Source: Chthonomonas sp. UBA2017 (GTDB lineage Bacteria; Armatimonadota; Fimbriimonadia; Fimbriimonadales; Fimbriimonadaceae). Taken from it: 64,000 nucleotides of DNA. The translations under genes were made by a program, and so were the position numbers. The DNA lies in contig DDCB01000008.1 in the NCBI GenBank assembly GCA_002335425.1, forward strand, positions 14,637-78,636, written 5' to 3'. The notes beneath the pieces are model-generated. The model saw only the letters and a list, made by a program, of their open reading frames with translations, ran no database searches and was not told where the DNA came from. Shown piece by piece: positions 26,605 to 34,381 of this stretch (positions are counted from its first letter, which is position 1; each line of letters begins with the position of its first letter).

Positions 26605-28842
26605 TTATCGGGGGCTGACTCGGACGGTTTGGAGCTTTCCGGACTGCCAAGTGATTTCGACCCAGAAGCTCTTCGTACCCGCGACCACTCTGGACATCGC
26701 CTTGCGGTCGGTGTACTCGGTTTTCACCTGAACCCGGGCGGGATCCAATCCGCGCTCCGCTGCGACCAGTTGGGCCAGCGGAACCAGCAGACGCGTGAAG
26801 ACCGGTCTCGGGAGGCCGTTCGAGTCGCTTTCGAAGTCGGAAATCTTTTCGTCTGCGACCAAGCGCCGAACATCGTCGAGGTTCTCGGGCGAAAACGCCT
26901 CAGCTCGCCCGTTGACCACTCGAATCAGCTTTCGCACCGGGCTTTCGGGTGAGGACTGGAGCGGGACATCTTTTAGGATCGGGAGATCTTGCAGGCTCTC
27001 ACTCAGGAAGAACCGACTCCGAAACGCGCGCATGATCGCTTCGGACTCGATGGGTCGGAGCTGAGGCGAACGCGACTTCGCCCCCATCGACTTTTGATGG
27101 ATCGGCATCGCAAGCTCCATCGCCGGAGGCGGCTCGGTTTGAGGCAAGAACGCCGTAAGCTCTTGTCGGCTATAAACCTTTCCTTGACCGTCGATGTATT
27201 CGGTTTTTGCTAATCCCACTCCTCGGACGAACGTGTAGCGAATGGAACTCTTCCCCCATTCGGCGGTTTGTTCGATCTCGACAACGGTGGCGGGTCGTCG
27301 ACCGATTCGAAGGTCGGTAGGCTCATCCACCGAAAGGACGCGGCCGCGCAGGGTGCTCGGGTCGGGCCATTTCGGTTTGGGATTCTTGGGATCGACCGTG
27401 ATCTGGCCTCGAAACGGCTCTTTCCAGGTCCAGGTCTGGCCCTTTTGGGGCTTTTTCGGAAGAATCATCCCGTCCTCGCGGGGCGGCTCGAAGCCGGGCT
27501 CGGACGAGATCAGCGTCGTCCTCCAAACTCCGGTCAGCCCTTGGCGATTCCAGGCGAAGTAGTCGAAGGTCTTCCAGATCTTTCCACTCGGAGTGGTGGA
27601 TTCTTTCAAGAATTCGAGCACCGGAATCGGCGAAACATTCTTGCGAGACCAGGCGGTCCAAGTTTCGGTTTGGACCCCTTCGGCGGAAGTGACCTCATAG
27701 ACCCAGCGTGAACCTTCAACGAACGGGAAAAAGTCCGTTGAGTCGGCGGTGCGTTGAGGGACGACGTCAAGAGCCGAAAGTGTGAGCGCCGTCGCCGCCA
27801 TGCAGACGGTGACCGCACCCAAGGTGACCCGGCGGGTGAGTTGTGGATTCATGAGGATGCTCCTTGCGTTTTTGAGAGATTCGATCCGTTCACTCAGCGG
27901 CGAGGCCGGACCAAAAAGGGCGAGGGCGATGGACGCCCGGGTGGGGGTGAGTGCGCGCTCGGCAAACCAGAGCAAGGTCTCGGCCAGGGGGCGTCCACTC
28001 CCTTGATCCTGACTGACCATGGCGTCGCCTTCGCAGTCTTGAGCGAGCTCCAGTCTTCGGAGGACCCAACCCACTCCGGGGATCCAGCCGTAGAGGCACC
28101 GAACGACGTCGGCGAGCTGCTTCTGGCGCACATGACCCAGTCGGAGGTGATAAAGCTCATGCAGCACAATCGAACGAACTTGGACCTCGGGCAACTCGCG
28201 GATCGCATCCGGCAAAGCGAGAGTCGAAGGGATCCCCCCGAGAATGAAGGGCGGCATCGAATCGCACCTTTTCAGCTTGCTTTCGGGAAGGCCGAGACGG
28301 AGCGATTCTTGACGCACCATTTCGGCGCAAGAGCCCTCGTTCCAATCGGGGAGCTGATCGACCTGGCATCGAAACCGCCGACTTCGAAGGATGTGCAATC
28401 CCCCCACCAGCAAGACGCCGAGGGCCCAAGTCCCAGCCAAGAATGAACCGATCGATCGAGGCCCGGTGCCCGATGCTTCAGAGATCGTTCGTTGAGGCGC
28501 CACCAAGCTCAGCGGCCCTTCGCCCGGAGTCATTTGAGCCGGCGATGAGACTGCAGAAGTTGGCGGACTCGGGCGAAGCACCTCGCCCGCAGCTTGGGCT
28601 GGCTTGCGCTCCAACTGAACGGGTCGAGACCAATAGAGAGCCCCCGGGATCATCGGGGCGGCGAGGATCAACACCAGTGCGACTGTCAGCCACGGGGCTT
28701 CCACCCGGTGATGCGGCCACACTCGCCGGGCGAGCCACCCAAGGACCGCAGCAAAAAAGCAGATCAAGAAGACCGTGGTGGCTAGAGCAAGCAAGGCCAT
28801 CATGATCGGATCGCGAACGAGCATTTGGAACGGGGAGTTCAT
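26605..28842 (-). CDS. M56-family metallopeptidase (BlaR1/MecR1-like) with large C-terminal domain
   Basis: The 745-residue protein has membrane helices near 12-38, 48-68, 133-152 and 345-365. The zinc motif is LHELYHLRLGH (HExxH). The 380-residue C-terminal, extracytoplasmic part has no penicillin-binding (SxxK/SxN) motifs. Instead it contains a lipoprotein-like region (FFPFVEGSRWVYEVTSAEGV) and several strand-rich segments. By analogy it would sense an external signal and cleave or release its BlaI partner, which is coupled by a four-base overlap. The signal is unknown and need not be a beta-lactam. Confidence 0.82.
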   Translation of the reverse strand: MNSPFQMLVRDPIMMALLALATTVFLICFFAAVLGWLARRVWPHHRVEAPWLTVALVLILAAPMIPGALYWSRPVQLERKPAQAAGEVLRPSPPTSAVSSPAQMTPGEGPLSLVAPQRTISEASGTGPRSIGSFLAGTWALGVLLVGGLHILRSRRFRCQVDQLPDWNEGSCAEMVRQESLRLGLPESKLKRCDSMPPFILGGIPSTLALPDAIRELPEVQVRSIVLHELYHLRLGHVRQKQLADVVRCLYGWIPGVGWVLRRLELAQDCEGDAMVSQDQGSGRPLAETLLWFAERALTPTRASIALALFGPASPLSERIESLKNARSILMNPQLTRRVTLGAVTVCMAATALTLSALDVVPQRTADSTDFFPFVEGSRWVYEVTSAEGVQTETWTAWSRKNVSPIPVLEFLKESTTPSGKIWKTFDYFAWNRQGLTGVWRTTLISSEPGFEPPREDGMILPKKPQKGQTWTWKEPFRGQITVDPKNPKPKWPDPSTLRGRVLSVDEPTDLRIGRRPATVVEIEQTAEWGKSSIRYTFVRGVGLAKTEYIDGQGKVYSRQELTAFLPQTEPPPAMELAMPIHQKSMGAKSRSPQLRPIESEAIMRAFRSRFFLSESLQDLPILKDVPLQSSPESPVRKLIRVVNGRAEAFSPENLDDVRRLVADEKISDFESDSNGLPRPVFTRLLVPLAQLVAAERGLDPARVQVKTEYTDRKAMSRVVAGTKSFWVEITWQSGKLQTVRVSPR

Positions 28843-29246
28843 TTCTGATTTTCCTCAGCTTGGGATTCATTGAGGAGCTTGCGGAGTCGGTGAATCTCCT
28901 CGGCAGAGACTCGGCCGCTCCCCAAAAGATTCAAGACCATTCGACTCGGCGAGCCGCCAAAAAACCGATTCAAAAACCCATCAGCCAGATGAGCGGCGGC
29001 GTGATCGGACTCATGGAGCGGGCGATAGAGCGCCCCTCGTCCGTTTCCCATTCGGGCGATCCAACCTCGTTCGACGAGCCGCCCGAGGAGGGTGATCACG
29101 GTCGTGCGGGCCATCGGCCGAACCCGGTTGGCCTGGGCCCAGACCTCCGCCGCGGTGAGCCCTGCTTCGGGCCCTTCGGCGAGAATCTCAAGGAGAGCCC
29201 ACTGGGCCCCGGTCGGCGGATCGGAAGGAGAATCATGTTTAGACAT
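28839..29246 (-). CDS. BlaI/MecI-type repressor
   Basis: The 135-residue product has the penicillinase-repressor winged helix: GAQWALLEILAEGPEAGLTA, ARTTVITLLGRLVERGWIAR and ALYRPLHESDHAAAHLADGF. The last segment includes the region where family members are cleaved. The gene is directly upstream of the M56 sensor, with an ATGA overlap. A palindrome lies 5 bases upstream of its ATG and is its likely operator. Confidence 0.88.
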   Translation of the reverse strand: MSKHDSPSDPPTGAQWALLEILAEGPEAGLTAAEVWAQANRVRPMARTTVITLLGRLVERGWIARMGNGRGALYRPLHESDHAAAHLADGFLNRFFGGSPSRMVLNLLGSGRVSAEEIHRLRKLLNESQAEENQK

Positions 29247-29250
29247 CTGT

Positions 29251-29288
29251 AGAGATCATACTTCGACTTTTGTCGAAATGGTGTCTCT
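29251..29288. promoter_or_regulatory. Candidate BlaI-type operator in the blaI/VOC intergenic region
   Basis: A perfect core palindrome, TTCGAC-TTTT-GTCGAA, spans 29262-29277. It is flanked at equal distance by AGAGA (29251-29255) and TCTCT (29284-29288), so the whole 38-base element is symmetric. It differs from the classic TACA/TGTA operator of BlaI. Its place between the repressor start and the divergent VOC gene suggests control of both; this is inference. Confidence 0.55.
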
Positions 29289-29325
29289 TTTTGGAGTTTT
29301 TTTGAAAATCGAGTAGGGTGGGGCC

Positions 29326-29697
29326 ATGATTCGAGGGGTTCACACGATGTTTTATTCGGACCAAGCCGCGGCGCTGAGAGCTTTTATGCGAGACGTCCTG
29401 GGGTTTTCGGCCACCGACGTAGGGGACGGCTGGCTGATCTTCGACCTGCCCGAGGCCGACATGGGGATTCATCCGACGGATCATCCGGGGAGCCCGGCCA
29501 GCGGGACGGCCGAGATCAGTTTTTATTGCGACGACATTCAATCGACGGTCGACGAGCTCCAGGGCCGCGGTGTGGAGTTCGTGAGTGACATCGAAGACCA
29601 CGGATATGGCTGGGTCACGCGGATGAAAGTGCCGGGTGGATTTGAGATTCAGCTTTACCAGCCGAAGTACGAACGCGACCGCTCCTCGCTCCGGTGA
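29326..29697 (+). CDS. VOC-superfamily (glyoxalase-like) protein
   Basis: The 123-residue single-domain protein begins MIRGVHTMFYSDQAAALRAF, has DVLGFSATDVGDGWLIFDLP, and ends VPGGFEIQLYQPKYER. This is the vicinal-oxygen-chelate fold of glyoxalase/bleomycin-resistance type proteins. The metal-site positions (His6, Glu near 113) look plausible. It diverges from blaI across the palindromic operator. The substrate is unknown. Confidence 0.8.
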   Translation: MIRGVHTMFYSDQAAALRAFMRDVLGFSATDVGDGWLIFDLPEADMGIHPTDHPGSPASGTAEISFYCDDIQSTVDELQGRGVEFVSDIEDHGYGWVTRMKVPGGFEIQLYQPKYERDRSSLR

Positions 29698-29845
29698 ATT
29701 ACTGGAAATCCCCCGTCTGATCGCCAGGATTCTCTTAATATCCTTTCAGTTTGAACTCTTGTTGAAGTAGCTTTGCTGATTGGAAGCCGTGTGGTGCATT
29801 TGCGCCACAAATTCGGCCCGATATTTGCAAGGAGAAACGAGAGCA

Positions 29846-30559
29846 ATGTTCAACCGATGGACCCTCATCCTATCATTCGCAGGACTGGCCGCCACGAGCC
29901 AAGCTGTGACGACCACCTTTTTGACCCCGTTTGAAACCGCTGGCCAGGAGGCCCTCTATGTCCAGTCGGTGAACTGGATTGCCGAAGGCCGCATCGCCAA
30001 CCGCGTCGCGACGGGCGACCAAGAGATGACCCTGCAGGATCTCTCTTCGGCGACCCAATCGAACGGGCAACACACTTGGATTGCGACCCACCAGAACGAC
30101 TTCAGCTTGAATTACAACGGCGGAACGAAGCTGGCGACGTGGGCGATCACGAACCACCTCGGAGTGACGACCACGATCACGCGGACGATCCAGCAGCCGA
30201 ATTTCACCGATATGTGGATTCGGGTCCGAGGCCGCAACAACACCGTGGGCGGGCCCGATGAGATGCGACTGACCAACCTCGCCCTCGACGGGACCCCCCT
30301 CTCGATTTCGAGCGTGACCGGACCGACCGGCGGGGTGCAAGGCGTCGCGCTTTGGGTTCAAAATGGGGATCTGGCGAACGGATTTACCTTGACCGGCAAG
30401 GCTCAATTCGCCTGGATTTCGGCAACGCCGCCTTCGGGAAGCAACGTGGCCTTCCAAATCAAGCTGGGCACGCCCCAACCGGTGCCGGAGCCAGCAACAA
30501 TGGCCGCCCTCGGCCTCGGGGCGGCTTACTTGGCTCGACGCAAGCGCAAGTCGGCCTAA
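29846..30559 (+). CDS. PEP-CTERM sorting-domain protein
   Basis: The 237-residue product has a signal peptide (MFNRWTLILSFAGLAATSQA), a beta-rich middle with many Thr and Asn, and a C-terminal sorting signal VPEPATMAALGLG, a hydrophobic stretch and RRKRKSA. Such proteins are cleaved and surface-anchored by an exosortase, which is not in this window. An AGGAGA site precedes the ATG. The function is unknown. Confidence 0.82.
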   Translation: MFNRWTLILSFAGLAATSQAVTTTFLTPFETAGQEALYVQSVNWIAEGRIANRVATGDQEMTLQDLSSATQSNGQHTWIATHQNDFSLNYNGGTKLATWAITNHLGVTTTITRTIQQPNFTDMWIRVRGRNNTVGGPDEMRLTNLALDGTPLSISSVTGPTGGVQGVALWVQNGDLANGFTLTGKAQFAWISATPPSGSNVAFQIKLGTPQPVPEPATMAALGLGAAYLARRKRKSA

Positions 30560-30586
30560 CTTCTTTCGACCTTCATCGCTCGCCAA

Positions 30587-30620
30587 GACCAGAACCTCGT
30601 ATTATTACGAGGTTCTGGTC
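30587..30620. terminator. 15-bp perfect hairpin after PEP-CTERM gene
   Basis: A 15-base perfect inverted repeat runs from 30587 to 30601 and from 30606 to 30620, with a four-base loop (TTAT). It is followed by AAAAATTTTG rather than a clean T-run. It lies 28 bases after the stop of the upstream PEP-CTERM gene and is probably its transcription terminator. Confidence 0.6.
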
Positions 30621-30627
30621 AAAAATT

Positions 30628-30655
30628 TTGTCCTTTTGGAAAATTGTGATAGTAT
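30628..30655 (+). promoter_or_regulatory. Candidate sigma70-type promoter for the second PEP-CTERM gene
   Basis: TTGTCC at 30628 and TAGTAT at 30650 are separated by 16 bases, a fair match to -35 and -10 boxes. The element follows the hairpin of the upstream gene and lies about 65 bases before the next ATG. The match is moderate. Confidence 0.35.
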
Positions 30656-30719
30656 GTATTCCAGGTTGAGCCGAGGTAACTGGGCTCAGACATCATATAT
30701 TGTGGATTGGAGGAGATTG

Positions 30720-31376
30720 ATGAAATCGAAAACTCTTGTTGTTCTTGCTGCAGTGCTGGTGAGCGGTCAGGCTTTTGCCCAAGTGGACCTACACGATTTT
30801 GAGCAGTTCGCCCCGACTTCGGGTGCGCAGTTCAATCCGAATCATCCGGGCTCGTTGCAAGCCTTTACGTTGGTCGGCATGTGCTCCAACATCATTATTC
30901 GGCGAGTGTCCGTCACCGGCGCCCCCGCGACGTTCGACATTCATGATCACACGAACTGGGGACCGTTCCCGCCATCATGGGGCAACCGAAGCCTCAATCC
31001 GTTTACAGATGATCAACAAGGCGCATTCTGGCTTGAGTTCACATCCCCTGTTCAGGGATTCTCACTTGAATACGGCGACTTCGGTGGAGACCTGGATATT
31101 GGCCAGATGTGGGCGTATGATGGTGTGGACAACACCTCGAACTTGGTGGACACCGATGTCGACAACTACGGTGCAGGCGCGTTCCCTGGGAGTATCGGAA
31201 CCCTAGCCGTGAGTGGTGCATCGATCCGATCGGTTTACTTCATTGCAGGGAGTAGCTCATTCCCGCACTCAGCCTACTACGATAATTTCCGAGTTCGATG
31301 CGTGCCGGAGCCCGCGACGATGGCCGCCCTCGGCCTCGGCCTCTTGGCAGTCCTGCGCCGCCGAAAGAAGAGCTAA
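30720..31376 (+). CDS. PEP-CTERM sorting-domain protein
   Basis: The 218-residue product begins MKSKTLVVLAAVLVSGQAFA (signal peptide) and ends VPEPATMAALGLGLLAVLRR plus RKKS. The middle is beta-rich with DNFRVRC just before the sorting signal, a pattern common in secreted PEP-CTERM proteins. A GGAGGAG ribosome-binding site fixes the start at 30720. The function is unknown. Confidence 0.82.
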   Translation: MKSKTLVVLAAVLVSGQAFAQVDLHDFEQFAPTSGAQFNPNHPGSLQAFTLVGMCSNIIIRRVSVTGAPATFDIHDHTNWGPFPPSWGNRSLNPFTDDQQGAFWLEFTSPVQGFSLEYGDFGGDLDIGQMWAYDGVDNTSNLVDTDVDNYGAGAFPGSIGTLAVSGASIRSVYFIAGSSSFPHSAYYDNFRVRCVPEPATMAALGLGLLAVLRRRKKS

Positions 31377-31391
31377 CTCAGTTAGCTTCTT
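31372..31391. terminator. Hairpin at the convergent end of two genes
   Basis: GCTAAC at 31372-31377, a three-base loop, and GTTAGC at 31381-31386 form a stem that includes the stop codon of the PEP-CTERM gene. Flanking AAGAAG and TTCTT can lengthen it with a bulge. The next gene on the opposite strand ends here as well. Confidence 0.4.
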
Positions 31392-32781
31392 AGGGTTTCT
31401 TGGGTCCGGGCGAATACATGTTCGTCCGGACCCAAGTTGCGCTAGCCTCTGCCATCGGATCGAGCGGCAGGTGGATCCAAACGTCATCGGATTTCCGGTC
31501 CTCCTTCCAACTTTTCCCGCCGCTATCTTTTCCGTCCCGGCCAATCGACCAGAGCACGACTCGATTCTGTTGGACCCGATATCGAATGCGGCGGCTGTCG
31601 AAAGGATCGCGCGGAAGATGATCCAGCTTGCTCGGCCATCGGCCTAGTTTTTTCCACTCTTCCAATGCGAGCAACGAAGCGCGACAGAGCTCTTGATTTG
31701 CGAGTCGCCTGCGCTCATTTATAGAACTTGGCCTAAAGTCAGAACCCGTGTAGATGACGAACCAGAGGCTCACTCTCTTGTCGGCTTCTTGGCGAAAGCG
31801 AAGGCTATCGCTGGCGACCCCTATCGCCACAGGATGGAAATGATTTTCTTTGGCAACGTAATGGAGCTCGCGGATGTTTCGAAGTGCTTGGGTCTGCCAG
31901 GCCCGACGAACGATAGGGAATCGGGCCGCAAAGATGCGCTTATCAAAACTGTTTGAACGGGTCGCGGAGTACCCGAGGACCGTTTCACAACGTTCGGCAG
32001 CCTTCAGCGCCCAATACGACTGCAATTTGAATACCGGCTCGAAATCTGAGAGAGTTTTCCACTCGTTAACGAGTGCCAAGAGTTGTCGAGATCGTTCCTC
32101 ATTTTTAAGAAAGTAAATGGCGGCATGACTCATAACTCGGAACGCAGTTGATTCCAAATTCCGCGCAAGAATATATCCCGTTAAGTTCGGATCCTGGTAG
32201 GCGAATTCGATCAACCGATTAGCGATACGAAAACTTTGGAGAGATGCCTCAAAGTCGCCTCTTCGAGCCAGCCAGAGCCCTTGAACGATCTGCGCCCGAA
32301 TCAGGTTTGAGTATGAACGCCAAAACAAAGAGCCTGTATACCTGAAAGGATCGCTCCTCTCGATGGGGAATGACATTTTCGTCTTAGACAACAAGATTGA
32401 AGTGTCTCCTGTTTGGTCAAAGACTGCGTTGAGGGCTTCGTCTGAACTGAACTGATTTGATTTCGAGACGACAACCGTTTCTGGAAAAGGAAATTGCAGG
32501 AAGTTACCGAGATACAGTGGCGACTTGACCTTTTCGAGCCGAGCCAACATGGGCGCAAGCAGAGGCCTGGCGTCTTCGTTGGGATCGACGGCGGACAGCT
32601 TCTCGAACTCGGCATCGGTGAGGATCGCGCCTTCACGCTGGGCCGCTTCAAGCTCTGAGGAATAGCTCATCGCCGCCGAGACCACATCTCGATAGATCAG
32701 CCCCAAGGAAAGGGCCAAGACGATCAGGCACACCAGCGTGATAAGGATCACCTTCCCACGCCTCTTGCTCAGGTCAGCCAC
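31390..32781 (-). CDS. Membrane-anchored protein of unknown function with pseudopilin-like tail
   Basis: The 463-residue product has one N-terminal membrane helix (KVILITLVCLIVLALSLGLI) and a largely helical body. Its last 60 residues contain LPRDPFDSRRIRYRV then VLWSIGRDGKDSGGKSW. This resembles the end of GspG-type pseudopilins, where D-P-x-G and L-W-S-x-G-x-D-G-x recur. The body is not a pilin, so the tail may be a reused domain. Base composition is more AT-rich than its neighbours. Confidence 0.65.
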   Translation of the reverse strand: MADLSKRRGKVILITLVCLIVLALSLGLIYRDVVSAAMSYSSELEAAQREGAILTDAEFEKLSAVDPNEDARPLLAPMLARLEKVKSPLYLGNFLQFPFPETVVVSKSNQFSSDEALNAVFDQTGDTSILLSKTKMSFPIERSDPFRYTGSLFWRSYSNLIRAQIVQGLWLARRGDFEASLQSFRIANRLIEFAYQDPNLTGYILARNLESTAFRVMSHAAIYFLKNEERSRQLLALVNEWKTLSDFEPVFKLQSYWALKAAERCETVLGYSATRSNSFDKRIFAARFPIVRRAWQTQALRNIRELHYVAKENHFHPVAIGVASDSLRFRQEADKRVSLWFVIYTGSDFRPSSINERRRLANQELCRASLLALEEWKKLGRWPSKLDHLPRDPFDSRRIRYRVQQNRVVLWSIGRDGKDSGGKSWKEDRKSDDVWIHLPLDPMAEASATWVRTNMYSPGPKKP

Positions 32782-33056
32782 ATGATGAGTGACGGAAAAA
32801 TCCTGCCTAATGGTTTTCGGTCCCGAGAAAGAACATGAGATGCAAAGGGCTGCGAACGAGATCTAGCCAAGTCGAAGATCAGCGCAGGCTCCAAATGGGC
32901 CGACGCCGTGAGGATTGAAACTGGATCGGACCTAAAAGCCTCCGATATCCTCCTACAATTGCTGGGATATCGTTCGCATGTTAAGAATTTGGTGTATAAC
33001 GAGAAGGCGTGAGAGCCTGTCCGAAAAGTTAACAGGCCGGGGCGAGTGAAATTGAT

Positions 33057-34124
33057 ATGAAATTGAAAGTGATGATGTCGTTCTTGGTGTGCCTTCTTTC
33101 CTTGCCCGCGCACGCAGCTTGGAGCCACGTCAATCTGCACCCTGCGAGCGCGACGGTGTCGGCTGGCTTTGGCGGGTCAGGCAATAACCAAGTCGGCGGT
33201 GCCGTGATCGGCGGTGTTCGACGTGCTGGAATGTGGACCTCCACCTCGGGATCTTGGAACGACTTGCATCCGCCCACCGCGAGCTACTCCGATGCGTATG
33301 CTTCTTCGGGAACTTCGCAAGTCGGCTACGCCCACTTTGGAGTGACAACGAAAGCGAGTCTTTGGACCGGTTCATCGGGCTCTTGGGTCGATCTCCATCC
33401 GACCGGGATTGGATCCATTGCCTACGGCGTTTCGGGCGGGAGCCAGGTCGGGGCGGTGTACGCCTTTAGCACAGTTGTTGCGAGCCGTTGGTCAGGCTCA
33501 TCAGGATCCTGGGTCAACTTGAATCCGAGCGGCGCATCGCAGTCGGTCGCCTATGGAGTCGATGGCGGCACCCAGGTCGGCTACGCAAGAATCGGCAATG
33601 ATCGTGCAGGACTTTGGACAGGATCTTCTGGATCCTGGGTCGATATGCACCCTGGCGCGGCGAGCGATTCCTATGCTCTGGGTGTGCACGGTTCGACTCA
33701 AGTCGGACGAGCCTATGTCGGCGGAGATTCGCACGCAAGCCTTTGGAACGGCAGCTCAGCGTCATGGGTAGACCTGCACCCATCGGGCGCGTCGCAATCC
33801 GTCGCATATGGCACATACGGTGGATATCAGGTGGGCTCGGCCGTCATCGGAGGCGCCCAGCGAGCGGCCCTTTGGACGGGGTCGGCGGGCTCGTACGTCG
33901 ATCTGCACTCATTCTTGCCGGCGGCCTTTACATTTTCCTTGGCACAGTCGATCAGCAGCGACGGGGTGAACTACTACATCACGGGCTCAGGTCGAAACAG
34001 CCAGACGTTCCGTGACGAGGCGATTCTTTGGGTTCAACCCGTGCCGGAGCCGGGAACTATGCTGGCGTTGACTTTGGGTTTGGCGAGTTTGGTTGCTCGA
34101 CGTCGACGCAAAAAGTCCGCGTAA
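33057..34124 (+). CDS. PEP-CTERM protein with HAF-type extracellular repeats
   Basis: The 355-residue product has a signal peptide (MKLKVMMSFLVCLLSLPAHA), then about seven repeats of 38-40 residues. Each is built as SWVDLHPSGASQSVAYG followed by GGTQVG and a strand ending LWTGS; the periodicity is easy to see at 59, 100, 139, 178 and 217. This is the HAF-repeat pattern found in surface proteins. The C-terminus is VPEPGTMLALTLGLASLVAR then RRRKKSA, a sorting signal. It is probably a beta-propeller on the cell surface. Confidence 0.85.
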   Translation: MKLKVMMSFLVCLLSLPAHAAWSHVNLHPASATVSAGFGGSGNNQVGGAVIGGVRRAGMWTSTSGSWNDLHPPTASYSDAYASSGTSQVGYAHFGVTTKASLWTGSSGSWVDLHPTGIGSIAYGVSGGSQVGAVYAFSTVVASRWSGSSGSWVNLNPSGASQSVAYGVDGGTQVGYARIGNDRAGLWTGSSGSWVDMHPGAASDSYALGVHGSTQVGRAYVGGDSHASLWNGSSASWVDLHPSGASQSVAYGTYGGYQVGSAVIGGAQRAALWTGSAGSYVDLHSFLPAAFTFSLAQSISSDGVNYYITGSGRNSQTFRDEAILWVQPVPEPGTMLALTLGLASLVARRRRKKSA

Positions 34125-34381
34125 CGCAAAGCCTGTTATCCGCCGCCGCGCCCCATGCATCGGCTTCGCGCTCTGGACTCTGCCCGCTCGACGAGAGTGG
34201 AGGTCCGTCAACCTGAGATCCGCCCAAGAATTCCAGAGATACGTCGCGCTGCCTAAAGTCTCAGCACACGCCAACTCACGCGGTTTGAGTCGACTGATTC
34301 GGATCGGGCATTCCGGTTCGGTTGCTCCCAGAAATAGGGACCAGGCAGGAATTCCCGGTTGCTCTGGCAAAACAGAGGAGG

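Noticed and set aside
33130..34015. Regular DNA repeats in the HAF-repeat gene, considered as a CRISPR or satellite array
   Set aside because: The period is about 117 bases and follows codons for the protein repeats; there are no identical direct repeats with unique spacers.
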